DNA of 64,000 nt, from NCBI RefSeq assembly GCF_002156705.1, contig NZ_CP019893.1:1-64000 (forward strand). Reading direction: 5' to 3'. The notes beneath the pieces were generated by a model. The model had not been told where the DNA came from. It made no database searches and saw only the letters and a list, made by a program, of their open reading frames with translations. The translations under genes were made by a program, and so were the position numbers. The number at the start of each line of letters is the position of its first letter. Within the stretch, counting starts at the first letter, position 1. The DNA comes from Natrarchaeobaculum aegyptiacum (GTDB taxonomy: Archaea > Halobacteriota > Halobacteria > Halobacteriales > Natrialbaceae). Of this stretch, positions 7,405 to 15,954 are shown in pieces.

Positions 7405-9168
7405 ATGGAAGAGGGTCGGTCGACGCCGTCGAGACGAGGGTTTCTCGGGGGCGCATTCGCGATCGGCGTCGGCGGACTGGCCGGGTGCACCGAGCGATTG
7501 TGGTCGCGGGCCGAAGATACGGGGCCACAACAGGTCCAGGTGACGATCAAGACCCTTCCGGCGGACGACGACGCCATCGCCGCCAAGATACTCAGTCAGC
7601 TGCGGAGCAACTGCCAGGAGGCGGGGATCAACGCCGTTCACGAACCCGTCGCGGAGGCAGAACTCTACCGCGACGTGCTCCTCGAGGGTGACTACGACGT
7701 CGTGGTTTTCCGACATCCGGGGTTCGGCGAAGTCGACGCGCTCCGTGGGTTGCTCCACTCCGATTTCGTGACCGAGCGCGGCTGGCAGAACCCCTTTCAC
7801 TTCTCTGACGTCACGGTCGACGAGCTACTCGAGGCGCAACTGCAGGAGGACACGCGAGAGTCGGCGCTTACGGAACTCTTCGAGTACCTGAACGAGACGA
7901 TTCCGTACACGACCGTCGCCTTCCCACACCAGGTCGGTGGTGCACGGACCGACGTCGACGCCCCAGTTTCGCCACGCCGGGCGACCGAGTTCCTCGAACT
8001 CGTCGCCACCGAACCCGTCGACGGCTCACGCAGCGAGCCACTCGTCGTTGGCGTCTACGGTGACGGCCTGACCGAGCGGCTCAACCCGATCGTCGTCGAC
8101 CGCAACCGGATCGAGGGATTACTCGATCTGGTGTACGATCCGCTGGTTCGGCAGGTCCCAGCCGAGGACGGGTCGGACCCGAACGACCCCGAGTACGAAC
8201 TCTGGCTCGCCGACGAGATTTCCTGGGAGACCGACGGGCGACAGCGAGCCCGCGTTCGACTCCGTGAGGGGCTGACGTGGCACGACGGGGAACGCCTCGA
8301 CGCGAACGACGTCGAGTTTACGTGGCGATTCCTCGACGATACTTCCCTCGGTGACGTCGAGGGGGGCGTCCCGGCGCCGCGGTATCGAACCAGACAGACG
8401 CTCGTCGATTCGATGGACGTGATCGGACCGCGCACGCTCGAGATCGACTTTTCGACGACGGTCAGATCGGCGGCTACTAGCGCTCTCACGTGCCCGATTC
8501 TGCCGGAGCACGTCTGGGACCCACGGTCGACGGTGATCGCCGAACACCAGACCGAGGCGCTCGTCGACGACAACGAAGATCCGGTCGGGTCCGGGATGTA
8601 CGTCCTCACGGAGGTGACCGAAGACGAGATCGAACTCGAGCCGTTCGACGATCACGTCCTCAGAACCGGGTCCGCCGCTCGGCCAGCCGTGCTCGATGGC
8701 TTTCCCCAGTACGCCGGCATTCGGTTTCAGATCTATCCGAACGCCGCGTCGATGATCGAGGGCCTCGTCGAGGGTGACGTCGACGTCACGGCGGGAGCGG
8801 TACCGCCGAGCGCACTCGAGACGGTGATCGGCGAGCCCGGCGTCGAGGTCGTCGGTAACCGGACGGCGTCGTTCTACGTGATCGGGTACAACCATCACCA
8901 CCCGCAACTCGGCAATCCGCGATTTCGCCGCATCTTTTCGCGACTGGTCGACAGACAACACGTCGTCTCCGAACTGCTGTCGGGATACGCCGATCCACCG
9001 ACCGCGATCGAGTCCCTCGTTGGGATCCCACCGCGAGTCGGCGACGAGGCAGGTGAATCTCCGATTGCGGAGTTTCCCGGGTCGGACGGTGAGATACGAT
9101 CCGAACGGGTGCGGGCGATGTTCGAAGAGATCGGCTACCGATACGAGAACGACTCGCTGCTCGAGTGA
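7405..9168 (+). CDS. Peptide/nickel-type ABC transporter substrate-binding lipoprotein (SBP family 5)
   Basis: About 587 residues. The N-terminus has a Tat motif (SRRGFLGG) and a lipobox ending GLAGC, so the protein is exported folded and lipid-anchored. Internally it resembles DppA/OppA-type proteins: WETDGRQRARVRLREGLTWHDG and DANDVEFTWRFL are classical family-5 signatures. An unusual extra module of about 200 residues precedes that region. No permease or ATPase gene is adjacent, so it is an orphan in this window and its substrate cannot be inferred. In-frame ATGs at 7336 and 7387 are possible, but 7405 places the Tat motif at the normal distance. Confidence 0.82.
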   Translation: MEEGRSTPSRRGFLGGAFAIGVGGLAGCTERLWSRAEDTGPQQVQVTIKTLPADDDAIAAKILSQLRSNCQEAGINAVHEPVAEAELYRDVLLEGDYDVVVFRHPGFGEVDALRGLLHSDFVTERGWQNPFHFSDVTVDELLEAQLQEDTRESALTELFEYLNETIPYTTVAFPHQVGGARTDVDAPVSPRRATEFLELVATEPVDGSRSEPLVVGVYGDGLTERLNPIVVDRNRIEGLLDLVYDPLVRQVPAEDGSDPNDPEYELWLADEISWETDGRQRARVRLREGLTWHDGERLDANDVEFTWRFLDDTSLGDVEGGVPAPRYRTRQTLVDSMDVIGPRTLEIDFSTTVRSAATSALTCPILPEHVWDPRSTVIAEHQTEALVDDNEDPVGSGMYVLTEVTEDEIELEPFDDHVLRTGSAARPAVLDGFPQYAGIRFQIYPNAASMIEGLVEGDVDVTAGAVPPSALETVIGEPGVEVVGNRTASFYVIGYNHHHPQLGNPRFRRIFSRLVDRQHVVSELLSGYADPPTAIESLVGIPPRVGDEAGESPIAEFPGSDGEIRSERVRAMFEEIGYRYENDSLLE

Positions 9169-9365
9169 ACCTCGTGACCGCCGCTCCGGCGATCTGGAAC
9201 CGACGAGTCAGGTGATCGACGATCACCCGTCGGCCGACGAACCCAGAGTACATCAGTCGCGACAACCGGGTACACGACGCTCCCGGGGTTCGTGTGCGCA
9301 CGGAGACGTGGTCCGGGGTACCGATCCCTATTAGTAAATCCTCTCCCCTAGCCTCTACGTACGGA

Positions 9366-10241
9366 ATGTCCCTGCTGACCGTCGTGGTCGAACTCGCGGT
9401 CGTGGTCGCGGCGATGCTCGTTACCGCCGGGCTCGTCATCATCGGCCCCCGCCGACTGGCCGAAGCGAGTCGCGACCCACGGTGGCGGTTCGAGCGATGT
9501 GCCCCGCCGCTTATGATCCTCGCGGTCGTCCTCCTGATCCGCTGGTCGACCGTCGACGTGACGACGCGACTCGAGTGGCGGGTTATCGGGCAGAACATCA
9601 CGCCGTACCTGTTCGGGATCGAAGACGCGATCTTCCCGGCGAACCCGGTGAGTGTCCTCCAGTCGTTTTCGTCGCCGGAGGTGACGACGTTCTTCGTCTT
9701 CGTCTACATCTACGGCTACGCGTTCTTGCTGTTGTTCCCGTTTCTCGCGTACTTTGCACTCGAGGAGATGGACGACCTCTCGACGTTGATCCTCGCGTTC
9801 ACGGCGAACTACGCCATCGGGCTGTGTTGTTACATCCTCTTTATCGCATACGGGCCCCGAAATTTCGATCCGATACTCTTCGAGGGGTTGCTCTACGACG
9901 CGTTCCCGCAGTCGCGCCTGCTGACCAACCAGGTGAACCAGCCGACGAACGTCTTCCCGTCGTTACACACCTCACTGTCGATGACGGTCCTGTTCCTTGC
10001 GTGGCACTCCCGACAGAAGTATCCGGTCTGGCTTCCCGTCTCCGGCGTCCTCGCGATCAGCGTCGTCCTCTCGACGATGTACCTCGGAATCCACTGGTTC
10101 TCGGACGTCGTCGCGGGAACCGCCCTCGCGCTGGTGAGCGTCTATATCGGTCGCCACTATACCTTCAAGCGGATCCTCGGCGGTGCTCGCACGTACGTCG
10201 ACGCCATCCGGGACGCCAGACGACGACCCGACAGCGAGTGA
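9366..10241 (+). CDS. PAP2 superfamily membrane phosphatase
   Basis: A 291-residue integral membrane protein with about six transmembrane segments. Two of three phosphatidate phosphatase/acid phosphatase motifs are clear: FPSLHTS (PSxH type) and GIHWFSDVVAG (HxxxD type). The family hydrolyses lipid phosphates or transfers phospho-head-groups, and the layout resembles the inositol-phosphoceramide-synthase-like subgroup. Start at ATG 9366, since upstream codons encode no hydrophobic segment. A TATA-like CCTATTAGTAAA at about 9327-9338 precedes it. The substrate is unknown. The photolyase gene follows 62 bases downstream on the same strand but probably has its own promoter. Confidence 0.85.
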   Translation: MSLLTVVVELAVVVAAMLVTAGLVIIGPRRLAEASRDPRWRFERCAPPLMILAVVLLIRWSTVDVTTRLEWRVIGQNITPYLFGIEDAIFPANPVSVLQSFSSPEVTTFFVFVYIYGYAFLLLFPFLAYFALEEMDDLSTLILAFTANYAIGLCCYILFIAYGPRNFDPILFEGLLYDAFPQSRLLTNQVNQPTNVFPSLHTSLSMTVLFLAWHSRQKYPVWLPVSGVLAISVVLSTMYLGIHWFSDVVAGTALALVSVYIGRHYTFKRILGGARTYVDAIRDARRRPDSE

Positions 10242-10303
10242 GAAAGCTGTCCCACACGTCGTTTGGCCGGACCCTTTTGTAAGCGGTCGGTCTGGTCACG
10301 TAC

Positions 10304-11734
10304 ATGACCGTCTTCTGGCATCGTCGTGATCTCCGACTCGATGACAACCGCGGCCTCGAGCGGGCACTCGAGCGGTCCGAAGACCCCATCGTTCCGCTTT
10401 TCGTACTCGATCCGACCGTCCTCGAGCACGCGAGCCCGGTCCGCGTGGCGTGTCTGCTCGAGGCGGTGGGTGCACTTCGAGAGCGGTATCGGGACCTCGG
10501 GAGCGACCTGGTGATTCGCCGCGGCAAGGCGAGCGCGGTCGTCCCGGGTGTCGCCGCCGACGTGGGTTCCGAGCGGGTCGTCTGGAACCGCGACTACAGC
10601 GGCCTCGCAGCCGACCGGGACCGGGCCGTCGTGGCGGCGCTCGAGGACGACGACGTCACCTGGGAGTCGGTCCACGACGCGATCTGTCACGAACCGGGAT
10701 CGATCACGCCGAACGAGGGGACGCACTATCAGGTCTTTTCGTACTTCTGGAAGAAGTGGCGCGATCGGGACAAGCGCGATCCGGTCGCTCCCCCCGAGGC
10801 AGACCTGCTGGCTACCGTCGGTACCGACGGCGACGAGATCGGGGGTGTCGAAACCGGCACCCTCCCGTCGCGTACGGAGCTGGGATTCGAATCACCGGAA
10901 GCGAGTCTCCCGACGGTAACGCCTGCTGCAGCACGGACGCGACTCGAGACGTTCTGTGACGGACCGATCTACCAGTACGCCGACGTTCGTGACCTGCCTG
11001 CTGCAGGGGGAACGTCTCGACTCTCGATTCACCTCGCGTGGGGTACCATCGGTGTCCGTGACGTGTGGGCCGCGACCGAGCGGGCCGCCGATCGTGCCGG
11101 AGATGGTCAACGGGAGTCTGTGACCGCGTTCCAGCGCCAACTCGCCTGGCGGGAGTTTTACGCACACGTCCTCGCGTTCAACCCCGAAATCGTCACCGAG
11201 GACTTCGATCCGTATCCGGACGAGATCCCGTGGCGAGACGACACCGAGGCACTCGAGGCCTGGAAGCACGGCCGGACGGGGTTTCCGATCGTCGACGCCG
11301 GAATGCGCCAGCTTCGCGAGGAGGCGTGGATGCACAACCGGGTTCGCATGCTCGTCGCCTCCTTTCTCACGAAGCACCTGCTGCTCGACTGGCGGCATGG
11401 CTACGACTGGTTCAGACGGCACCTCGCGGATCACGACACGGCCAACGACGTCGGCGGCTGGCAGTGGGCGGCCTCGACCGGTACCGACGCCCAGCCGTAC
11501 TTCCGGGTGTTCAACCCCATCTCACAGTGCCAGGAGTACGACCCGGACGGCGAGTACGTCCGCCGGTACGTCCCGGAACTCGAGGACGTCCCCACCGACG
11601 CGATTCACGACTGGCCCGAACTCGAACAGGCCGACCGAGATCGGCTGGCCCCCGACTATCCCGACCCGATCGTCGACCACGCCGCGGGCCGAACACGTGC
11701 TATCGAGGCGTTCGAGCGGGCTCGTGGAGAGTGA
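10304..11734 (+). CDS. phr: Deoxyribodipyrimidine photolyase (class I)
   Basis: A 476-residue light-dependent DNA repair enzyme of the photolyase/cryptochrome family. The antenna domain starts VFWHRRDLRLDDNRGL. The FAD-binding domain contains LAWREFYAHVL, GFPIVDAGMRQL, WMHNRVRMLVASFL, LTKHLLLDWRHGYDWF and the WQWAASTGTDAQPYFR signature. All segments expected for cofactor binding and electron transfer to pyrimidine dimers are present and the length is typical. Haloarchaea commonly carry such enzymes because of sunlight exposure. CPD versus 6-4 specificity cannot be settled here, but CPD is likely. The gene has its own promoter region (10242-10303, CCTTTTGTAAG). Confidence 0.93.
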   Translation: MTVFWHRRDLRLDDNRGLERALERSEDPIVPLFVLDPTVLEHASPVRVACLLEAVGALRERYRDLGSDLVIRRGKASAVVPGVAADVGSERVVWNRDYSGLAADRDRAVVAALEDDDVTWESVHDAICHEPGSITPNEGTHYQVFSYFWKKWRDRDKRDPVAPPEADLLATVGTDGDEIGGVETGTLPSRTELGFESPEASLPTVTPAAARTRLETFCDGPIYQYADVRDLPAAGGTSRLSIHLAWGTIGVRDVWAATERAADRAGDGQRESVTAFQRQLAWREFYAHVLAFNPEIVTEDFDPYPDEIPWRDDTEALEAWKHGRTGFPIVDAGMRQLREEAWMHNRVRMLVASFLTKHLLLDWRHGYDWFRRHLADHDTANDVGGWQWAASTGTDAQPYFRVFNPISQCQEYDPDGEYVRRYVPELEDVPTDAIHDWPELEQADRDRLAPDYPDPIVDHAAGRTRAIEAFERARGE

Positions 11735-11814
11735 AGCGCTCGGCTTCCTGCGAACGAATTCGGCCGCTGCAACCCGGCAGTATCCTTATCCGTGCTGGTG
11801 GGATACCAACTGAC

Positions 11815-12111
11815 ATGCGCCCTCCAGACGAATCTCCGGTTCCCGACCGCGACGTCGAGCCGTCTCGAGCGATCGTCGAGGCCGTCGCCGAACGCGAAGG
11901 GGTCGACGTGACCGAGATCGAACCCCCGGCCTACGACCCACTCTACGCGGTCGTCAACCCCGAGGCGCTGGATCGACTCGTCGGCTCACCGGATGCACCC
12001 GGTGTTCACGTTCGATTCGAGTACGAGGGGTACGACGTCGTCGTGTCTCCGGACGGGCGCGTTTGGGTGTCGGATCCAGGCGACCCGTCCGAACGTCGAA
12101 TTGGCGAGTGA
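11815..12111 (+). CDS. HalOD1 output domain protein
   Basis: A 98-residue stand-alone HalOD1 domain, a haloarchaeal module first noticed as an output domain of response regulators. Family features: an N-terminal helix IVEAVAEREGVDVTEI, the signature PPAYDPLYAVVNPEALDRL, and a C-terminal beta-hairpin with VRFEYEGYDVVVSPDG. Two further proteins of this kind are at 29827-30123 and 37444-37776. The molecular role is not established. ATG 11815 gives a typical start and TATCCTTATC lies about 25-35 bases upstream. Confidence 0.8.
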   Translation: MRPPDESPVPDRDVEPSRAIVEAVAEREGVDVTEIEPPAYDPLYAVVNPEALDRLVGSPDAPGVHVRFEYEGYDVVVSPDGRVWVSDPGDPSERRIGE

Positions 12112-12355
12112 GATTGTCAACTGCGTCCGCTGGGGTACCCAGTCGACCGGCGACTGCGCTGTGCGGAAGTCTCTCGCTCCTCGAAATCCAATCGTCTCAG
12201 CGAACGATGACGCTGTTTTTGGAATTGTACACTCGTCACCTCGGCGACTGAGGCAGGGCAAATAAATCATATCATGCTATATTAAATTCGCGTCAGTACG
12301 GAGCCGGCCCTCGAGAACCCACCGAGACGTTCGTTCGAAGAAGAGACGCTGCCGG
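12112..12355. other. Convergent intergenic region without a recognised gene
   Basis: No supported gene is seen. An AT-rich stretch (about 12260-12290, containing AAATAAATCATATCATG) stands out against the GC-rich background and could be a transcript-end region for both convergent genes. Confidence 0.4.
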
Positions 12356-12550
12356 TCAGTCGTACTTTCGAAAGCCCATATCCCGGGCCATCTCTCGAAA
12401 CGACTGCCGACACAGCCAGATATCGTACTTGCCGATCAGTCCCTGTTCGCGGCCCGTATCTCTACAGACGCGCTGGTTGCCTGTCCGTCCATCGTTCGAG
12501 TCGCCACCGTCGGCTGACTCGCTCGTTGGTTCGGTCGAATCGGTCGTCAT
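12356..12550 (-). CDS. Ribosomal protein S14 (uS14) paralogue with half its zinc ligands replaced
   Basis: A 64-residue protein whose C-terminal half is unmistakably archaeal/eukaryal S14: [16 protein letters not shown] followed by [13 protein letters not shown]. In ordinary members the fold is held by CxxC and CxxC around one zinc. Here the first pair reads C29-R-D-T32 and the second C47-R-Q-S50, so two of four ligands are gone. The N-terminal 25 residues are an acidic Ser/Thr/Gly-rich extension. Zinc-free ribosomal protein paralogues are a known bacterial zinc-sparing response. The position at the end of an operon led by a COG0523 GTPase supports the same role here. It overlaps the preceding gene by 4 bases. 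The standard S14 gene is not in this window. Confidence 0.88.
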   Translation of the reverse strand: MTTDSTEPTSESADGGDSNDGRTGNQRVCRDTGREQGLIGKYDIWLCRQSFREMARDMGFRKYD

Positions 12551-12804
12551 GTCAGCTCCTTCGCCCTTCGACGCAAGGACGGATCCACCGTCGTATCCGA
12601 CGCGAGCTCCTCGAGCACCGTCGTCGCGTTGCAGTCTGCAAGGGCGTTGAGGGCGTGCCGACGGAACTCTCCCCGGAGCCCACTCATCTGGACGAGAATA
12701 GCGAGATTCGTCGTCTCACCATCCTGCGCGAGTGAATCGATTGCCTCGTAGCGTTGCGGTCGTGAAACGTTCTTCGTGACTGCCGTCTGGAATGCTGTCG
12801 ACAT
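12547..12804 (-). CDS. Small HEAT-repeat-like protein in the COG0523 operon
   Basis: An 85-residue, apparently all-helical protein. Segments such as [41 protein letters not shown] and [24 protein letters not shown] are spaced like two to three short HEAT/armadillo helix pairs. No catalytic motif or signal peptide is seen, so it is probably cytoplasmic and protein-binding. It starts 18 bases after the stop of the preceding gene and overlaps the S14 paralogue by 4 bases, so translation is probably coupled. A partner among the operon products (GTPase or S14 variant) is a reasonable guess only. Confidence 0.7.
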   Translation of the reverse strand: MSTAFQTAVTKNVSRPQRYEAIDSLAQDGETTNLAILVQMSGLRGEFRRHALNALADCNATTVLEELASDTTVDPSLRRRAKELT

Positions 12805-12822
12805 TGGTTGTGGGTGTGGTCG

Positions 12823-13059
12823 TTAGCGGTGTTCTTCGAGCGTGCAGTACGAGCCTTCCTGAGCCGAAAGCCATGCTGTCGTCAGGGAATCTTCAGGTGC
12901 GACAGAGTAGATCGTACACAGGTCTGGATCCGAATCCGACGGCTCGACGATCGCGCGACACTCGGCTGCCGGGTGGGCAGCAGCCGACGAGCCTCCCGGA
13001 CCCGTGTGATCGGTCGGGTGGTAGCGGTCAATCCGCGATTCCGATTTCTTCTTGCCCAT
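12823..13059 (-). CDS. Haloarchaeal small protein of unknown function in the COG0523 operon
   Basis: A 78-residue protein. The C-terminal part (ECRAIVEPSDSDPDLCTIY, then LTTAWLSAQEGSYCTLEE) resembles a widespread haloarchaeal family of short proteins ending in a W(L/I)xAxEGS(Y/F)xxLE motif. I do not know a function for that family. The N-terminus has three His residues (HPTDH and AAAHP) and the protein has three Cys. It overlaps the 3' end of the GTPase gene by 32 bases, so it is surely co-transcribed. An in-frame fusion or an alternative later start is not supported. Confidence 0.65.
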   Translation of the reverse strand: MGKKKSESRIDRYHPTDHTGPGGSSAAAHPAAECRAIVEPSDSDPDLCTIYSVAPEDSLTTAWLSAQEGSYCTLEEHR

Positions 13060-14302
13060 TGGATTCGGGATCGTCCAGTTCGTCGTCGGCTGCGTCTGGT
13101 GGTTGCTCGAACGTCGGGAAGCGGTCCTCGAATGCCCCCCAGTCGGCGTCCATCTCCTCGTCGGTGAGCAAACACAGTTCGAAGTGATTGCGGATCGATT
13201 CGTGATCCATCTCGGTCCCGATGACGACCAATCGGGTGCCTCGATCGCCCCATTCGTCGTCCCACGTCTCTTCCAGTTCGGGATGGGCCTCGAACTGCGC
13301 CTCGCGTTCCTCGGGCGGCAGTGTCGCGATCCAGTTCCCGGCAGGAGCGACGCGAATCGACTGTCCGGCCACGTTGAACATCAGCGCCATCTCCTCTCGG
13401 CCGGCGAGCCAGAAGTGGCCCTTCGAGCGAACGACGTCGTCTGGGAACGAATCAAGGAAGTCGGCGAACCGCTCGGGATGGAACGGTCGCCGCGCCTCGA
13501 AGACGAACGAGGTCACGCCGTGTTCTTCTTCGGCCGATTCGTGAGGCTCCTGAAGTTCCTGAATCCAGCCAGCCGATCGGCTCGCGTCCTCGAAATCGAA
13601 CCGGCCAGTGTCGACGATCTCGTCGACGTCGATCCTACCGTGCGTCGTCCGCACGATCTCGGCTCGAGGCTGTAACGTCTCGAGCGTTGCCTCGATCTCG
13701 ACGAGCGTCGCCTCGTCGACGAGGTCACACTTGTTCAACAGCAAGACGTCACAGAACTCCACCTGTTCGACGAGCAGGTCGCCGAGGTGTTTTTTCGTTC
13801 CGTCGTCGTCGAGGATCTCGTCAGACTGCATCGCCTCGTGAAACTGGTGGGCATCGACGACCGTCACCGTCGTGTCGAGGTGGCAGTTCTCGAGGGGTTC
13901 GATGCCCGTCTCCTCGTAGAATTCGGTGGGATCGAGGTCCGACTGGTCGAACCCGAGTGTGAGCGTCTGGGCGACTGGCAACGGTTCGGCAACGCCAGTC
14001 GATTCGACGACGATACCGTCGAATTCCCGGTCGCGAGTGAGTTCACCGATCGCATCGAGCAGGTCACCGCGCAGTTCACAGCAGATACAGCCGTTCGAGA
14101 GTTCGACCAGTTCTTCTTCCTCGGCAGAGATGTCGGACGATTCGGCGACGAGGTCCGCGTCGACGTTCACCTCGCCCATGTCGTTGACGAGGACGGCGAG
14201 ATCGCGGTCGCCGCTCTCCCGCAATACGTGGTTGAGTGTGGTCGTCTTTCCGGCACCGAGCGTCCCGGATAGCACTGTCACGGGGATCGTCTTTGCCTCC
14301 AT
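13028..14302 (-). CDS. CobW/COG0523 (G3E) GTPase, likely zinc metallochaperone
   Basis: A 424-residue P-loop GTPase. GTLGAGKT (residues 13-20) is the Walker A, the family metal-site motif CICC sits at residues 72-75 within NGCICCELRGDL, EStGVAEP follows, and NKCDL is the guanine-specificity motif. The C-terminal CobW_C domain includes GHFWLAGR. Length and C-terminal region match the ZigA/YciC (ZagA) subgroup, which delivers zinc to client proteins during zinc shortage, rather than cobalamin-synthesis CobW or urease UreG. No cobalamin or nitrile hydratase genes are nearby. It heads an operon ending in the S14 paralogue. Its promoter lies in the AT-rich divergent region 14303-14406. Confidence 0.88.
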   Translation of the reverse strand: MEAKTIPVTVLSGTLGAGKTTTLNHVLRESGDRDLAVLVNDMGEVNVDADLVAESSDISAEEEELVELSNGCICCELRGDLLDAIGELTRDREFDGIVVESTGVAEPLPVAQTLTLGFDQSDLDPTEFYEETGIEPLENCHLDTTVTVVDAHQFHEAMQSDEILDDDGTKKHLGDLLVEQVEFCDVLLLNKCDLVDEATLVEIEATLETLQPRAEIVRTTHGRIDVDEIVDTGRFDFEDASRSAGWIQELQEPHESAEEEHGVTSFVFEARRPFHPERFADFLDSFPDDVVRSKGHFWLAGREEMALMFNVAGQSIRVAPAGNWIATLPPEEREAQFEAHPELEETWDDEWGDRGTRLVVIGTEMDHESIRNHFELCLLTDEEMDADWGAFEDRFPTFEQPPDAADDELDDPESNGQEEIGIAD

Positions 14303-14406
14303 GTGGTATCAACCACGGACTCAAACCTGATATATATTATTATCTAGTTCGATTTTCTTATTAATGCCTGGGGCGTTTCGACGAGTACCAACGCGATGGA
14401 CTCTCT
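14303..14406. promoter_or_regulatory. Divergent AT-rich promoter of zinc locus A
   Basis: This 104-base region serves the GTPase operon to the left and the FAD/NAD(P)-binding gene to the right. At 14329-14344 there is an imperfect palindrome with outer halves GATA and TATC around eight A/T bases, followed by more A/T (14345-14364, with TTCTTATTAATG). Related GATAWT-type words occur upstream of the exported-protein genes (15898-15923 and 16738-16784), so a shared operator is possible. A/T-rich promoter elements alone could also explain it. Confidence 0.45.
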
Positions 14407-15675
14407 ATGACGACAGACAATTCGACTCACACGGTTAGCTGTACCATCGTCGGCGGTGGAATCCACGGGACGCACCTGGCTCAGCGACTTCTCGAAGACA
14501 CTCCACTCGAGCCGTCCGATGTCCTCATCGTCGATCCTCACGACCGATTACTGGCATCGTTCCGCGAGAAGGCGAAGTCGTGCCGTATGAAGGGACTTCG
14601 ATCGTCGTTCGTTCACCACGTCGGCACCGATCCGTTCGGTCTCGAGCGGTTCGCCGAAGCGAACGAACGGGAAAGCGAACTCGTTCCGACGGTGGACTAC
14701 CCGCCGCGACCCTCGCTCGACCTCTTTCTGGACTATTCGGACGCCGTGATCGAACGCAAACACCTCGAGTCGTTGCACCGTCGAGCCACCGTGGACGGGA
14801 TTCACGAACGCCCCGGAACGACGGGGCTCCGGCTCGAGACGAGCGCGGGTCCCATCGAGACCGACCACTGCGTGCTGGCGATCGGCCACGGTAACCAGTA
14901 TCGCTGGCCTGCGTGGGCGACCGGTCTCGACGAGGTCGAGCACGTCTGGGAGGGATTCGAACCCGACGCGTCGGCCGATCGAACGATCGTCGTCGGTGGC
15001 GGTATCACGGCCGCGCAACTCGCGTGTGCGCTGAGCGAGACCCAGTCCGTTGCCCTGCTCTCACGACACCCGCTCGAGTGGGAGGTTTCGGAAGCGGCTC
15101 CGCCGTGGATCAACTGGGAGCACGTCAAACACAACCTCCACACGCTTCCACCCGGCTCGAGCGAGCGACTCGATCTCGTCTCCGACGCTCGAAATACGGC
15201 GACCGTTCCACCCTACTTCTACGAGGAGGTCGCTGACCGAATCGACGACGGCGTACTCACGCTCTCACAGGGGGACGTCGAGTCTGCGACGGTCGACGAC
15301 GGCACCGTCCGACTGTCCCTCGACCACGGGCTCGAGGTACTGGGTGATCGTGTCGTTCTCGCGACTGGATTCGAGCCGGTGTTCGAACACCCGTTCGTCG
15401 ACCGAATCGCCGAGCGACTCGAGATGGTCCGCGGGCATCGAGGGATCCCTGTCCTCGACGACGAGACGCTCGCCTGGCGATCCGATGACGGCCGATTCGT
15501 CCCGCTGTACGTTTCTGGAGCGCTCGCGATGGGATCGGTGGGTCCGTATGCGCCCAACATTCCGGGAGCCAGACGGGCCGGTGATCGGATTACGGCTGCT
15601 ATTGCTCGGCGGCTTCGACGGCCCGGAAACGATGGGGTGGACGATTCGATACCCACACCGGAACCGTTCGATTGA
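14407..15675 (+). CDS. FAD/NAD(P)-binding oxidoreductase (monooxygenase-like), divergent from the COG0523 operon
   Basis: A 422-residue flavoprotein with two dinucleotide-binding glycine motifs: IVGGGIHG (residues 14-21) for FAD and IVVGGGITAAQLA (about 195-207) for NAD(P)H. It ends with a typical ATGFEP segment and a C-terminal FAD contact region (GPYAPNIPGARRAGDRI). The layout resembles single-component flavin monooxygenases and the SidA/IucD N-hydroxylase-like group, but substrate residues cannot be read by eye. It shares a promoter region with the zinc-type GTPase and precedes the exported His-rich proteins, which suggests a part in metal homeostasis, for example metallophore or thiol chemistry. 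This is an inference from context. Confidence 0.75.
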   Translation: MTTDNSTHTVSCTIVGGGIHGTHLAQRLLEDTPLEPSDVLIVDPHDRLLASFREKAKSCRMKGLRSSFVHHVGTDPFGLERFAEANERESELVPTVDYPPRPSLDLFLDYSDAVIERKHLESLHRRATVDGIHERPGTTGLRLETSAGPIETDHCVLAIGHGNQYRWPAWATGLDEVEHVWEGFEPDASADRTIVVGGGITAAQLACALSETQSVALLSRHPLEWEVSEAAPPWINWEHVKHNLHTLPPGSSERLDLVSDARNTATVPPYFYEEVADRIDDGVLTLSQGDVESATVDDGTVRLSLDHGLEVLGDRVVLATGFEPVFEHPFVDRIAERLEMVRGHRGIPVLDDETLAWRSDDGRFVPLYVSGALAMGSVGPYAPNIPGARRAGDRITAAIARRLRRPGNDGVDDSIPTPEPFD

Positions 15676-15897
15676 TCCACCACACGGGATGGCCGCGAAC
15701 CGGACGACGGACGTCCCTGCCGTCGGTCTCAAACATCGCGGAATCACCGTTCAGAAGGGATAGTGCCGGTGCTCACACTGGAAAGCAGTGGCGCGCTGCA
15801 AGCTGCTGCGACAGATCGTGACCGACGTCCGCTGGGACGCCCACAGTGTACTGGCGTCGCATCCCCCTCCCCAGTCTGCCTGACATCTTGCCCGAGA

Positions 15898-15923
15898 GAT
15901 ATTAAAACCAATTCAGATAATAA
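15898..15923 (+). promoter_or_regulatory. AT-rich promoter or operator of the HAC-domain lipoprotein
   Basis: GATATTAA (15898-15905) and GATAATAAC (15915-15923) lie 32-57 bases before the ATG at 15955. They could include the TATA box and resemble the GATA/TATC words in the divergent promoter at 14329-14344. Confidence 0.35.
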
Positions 15924-15954
15924 CAATTTTACGCAATCGGCGGGAGTATCGATC

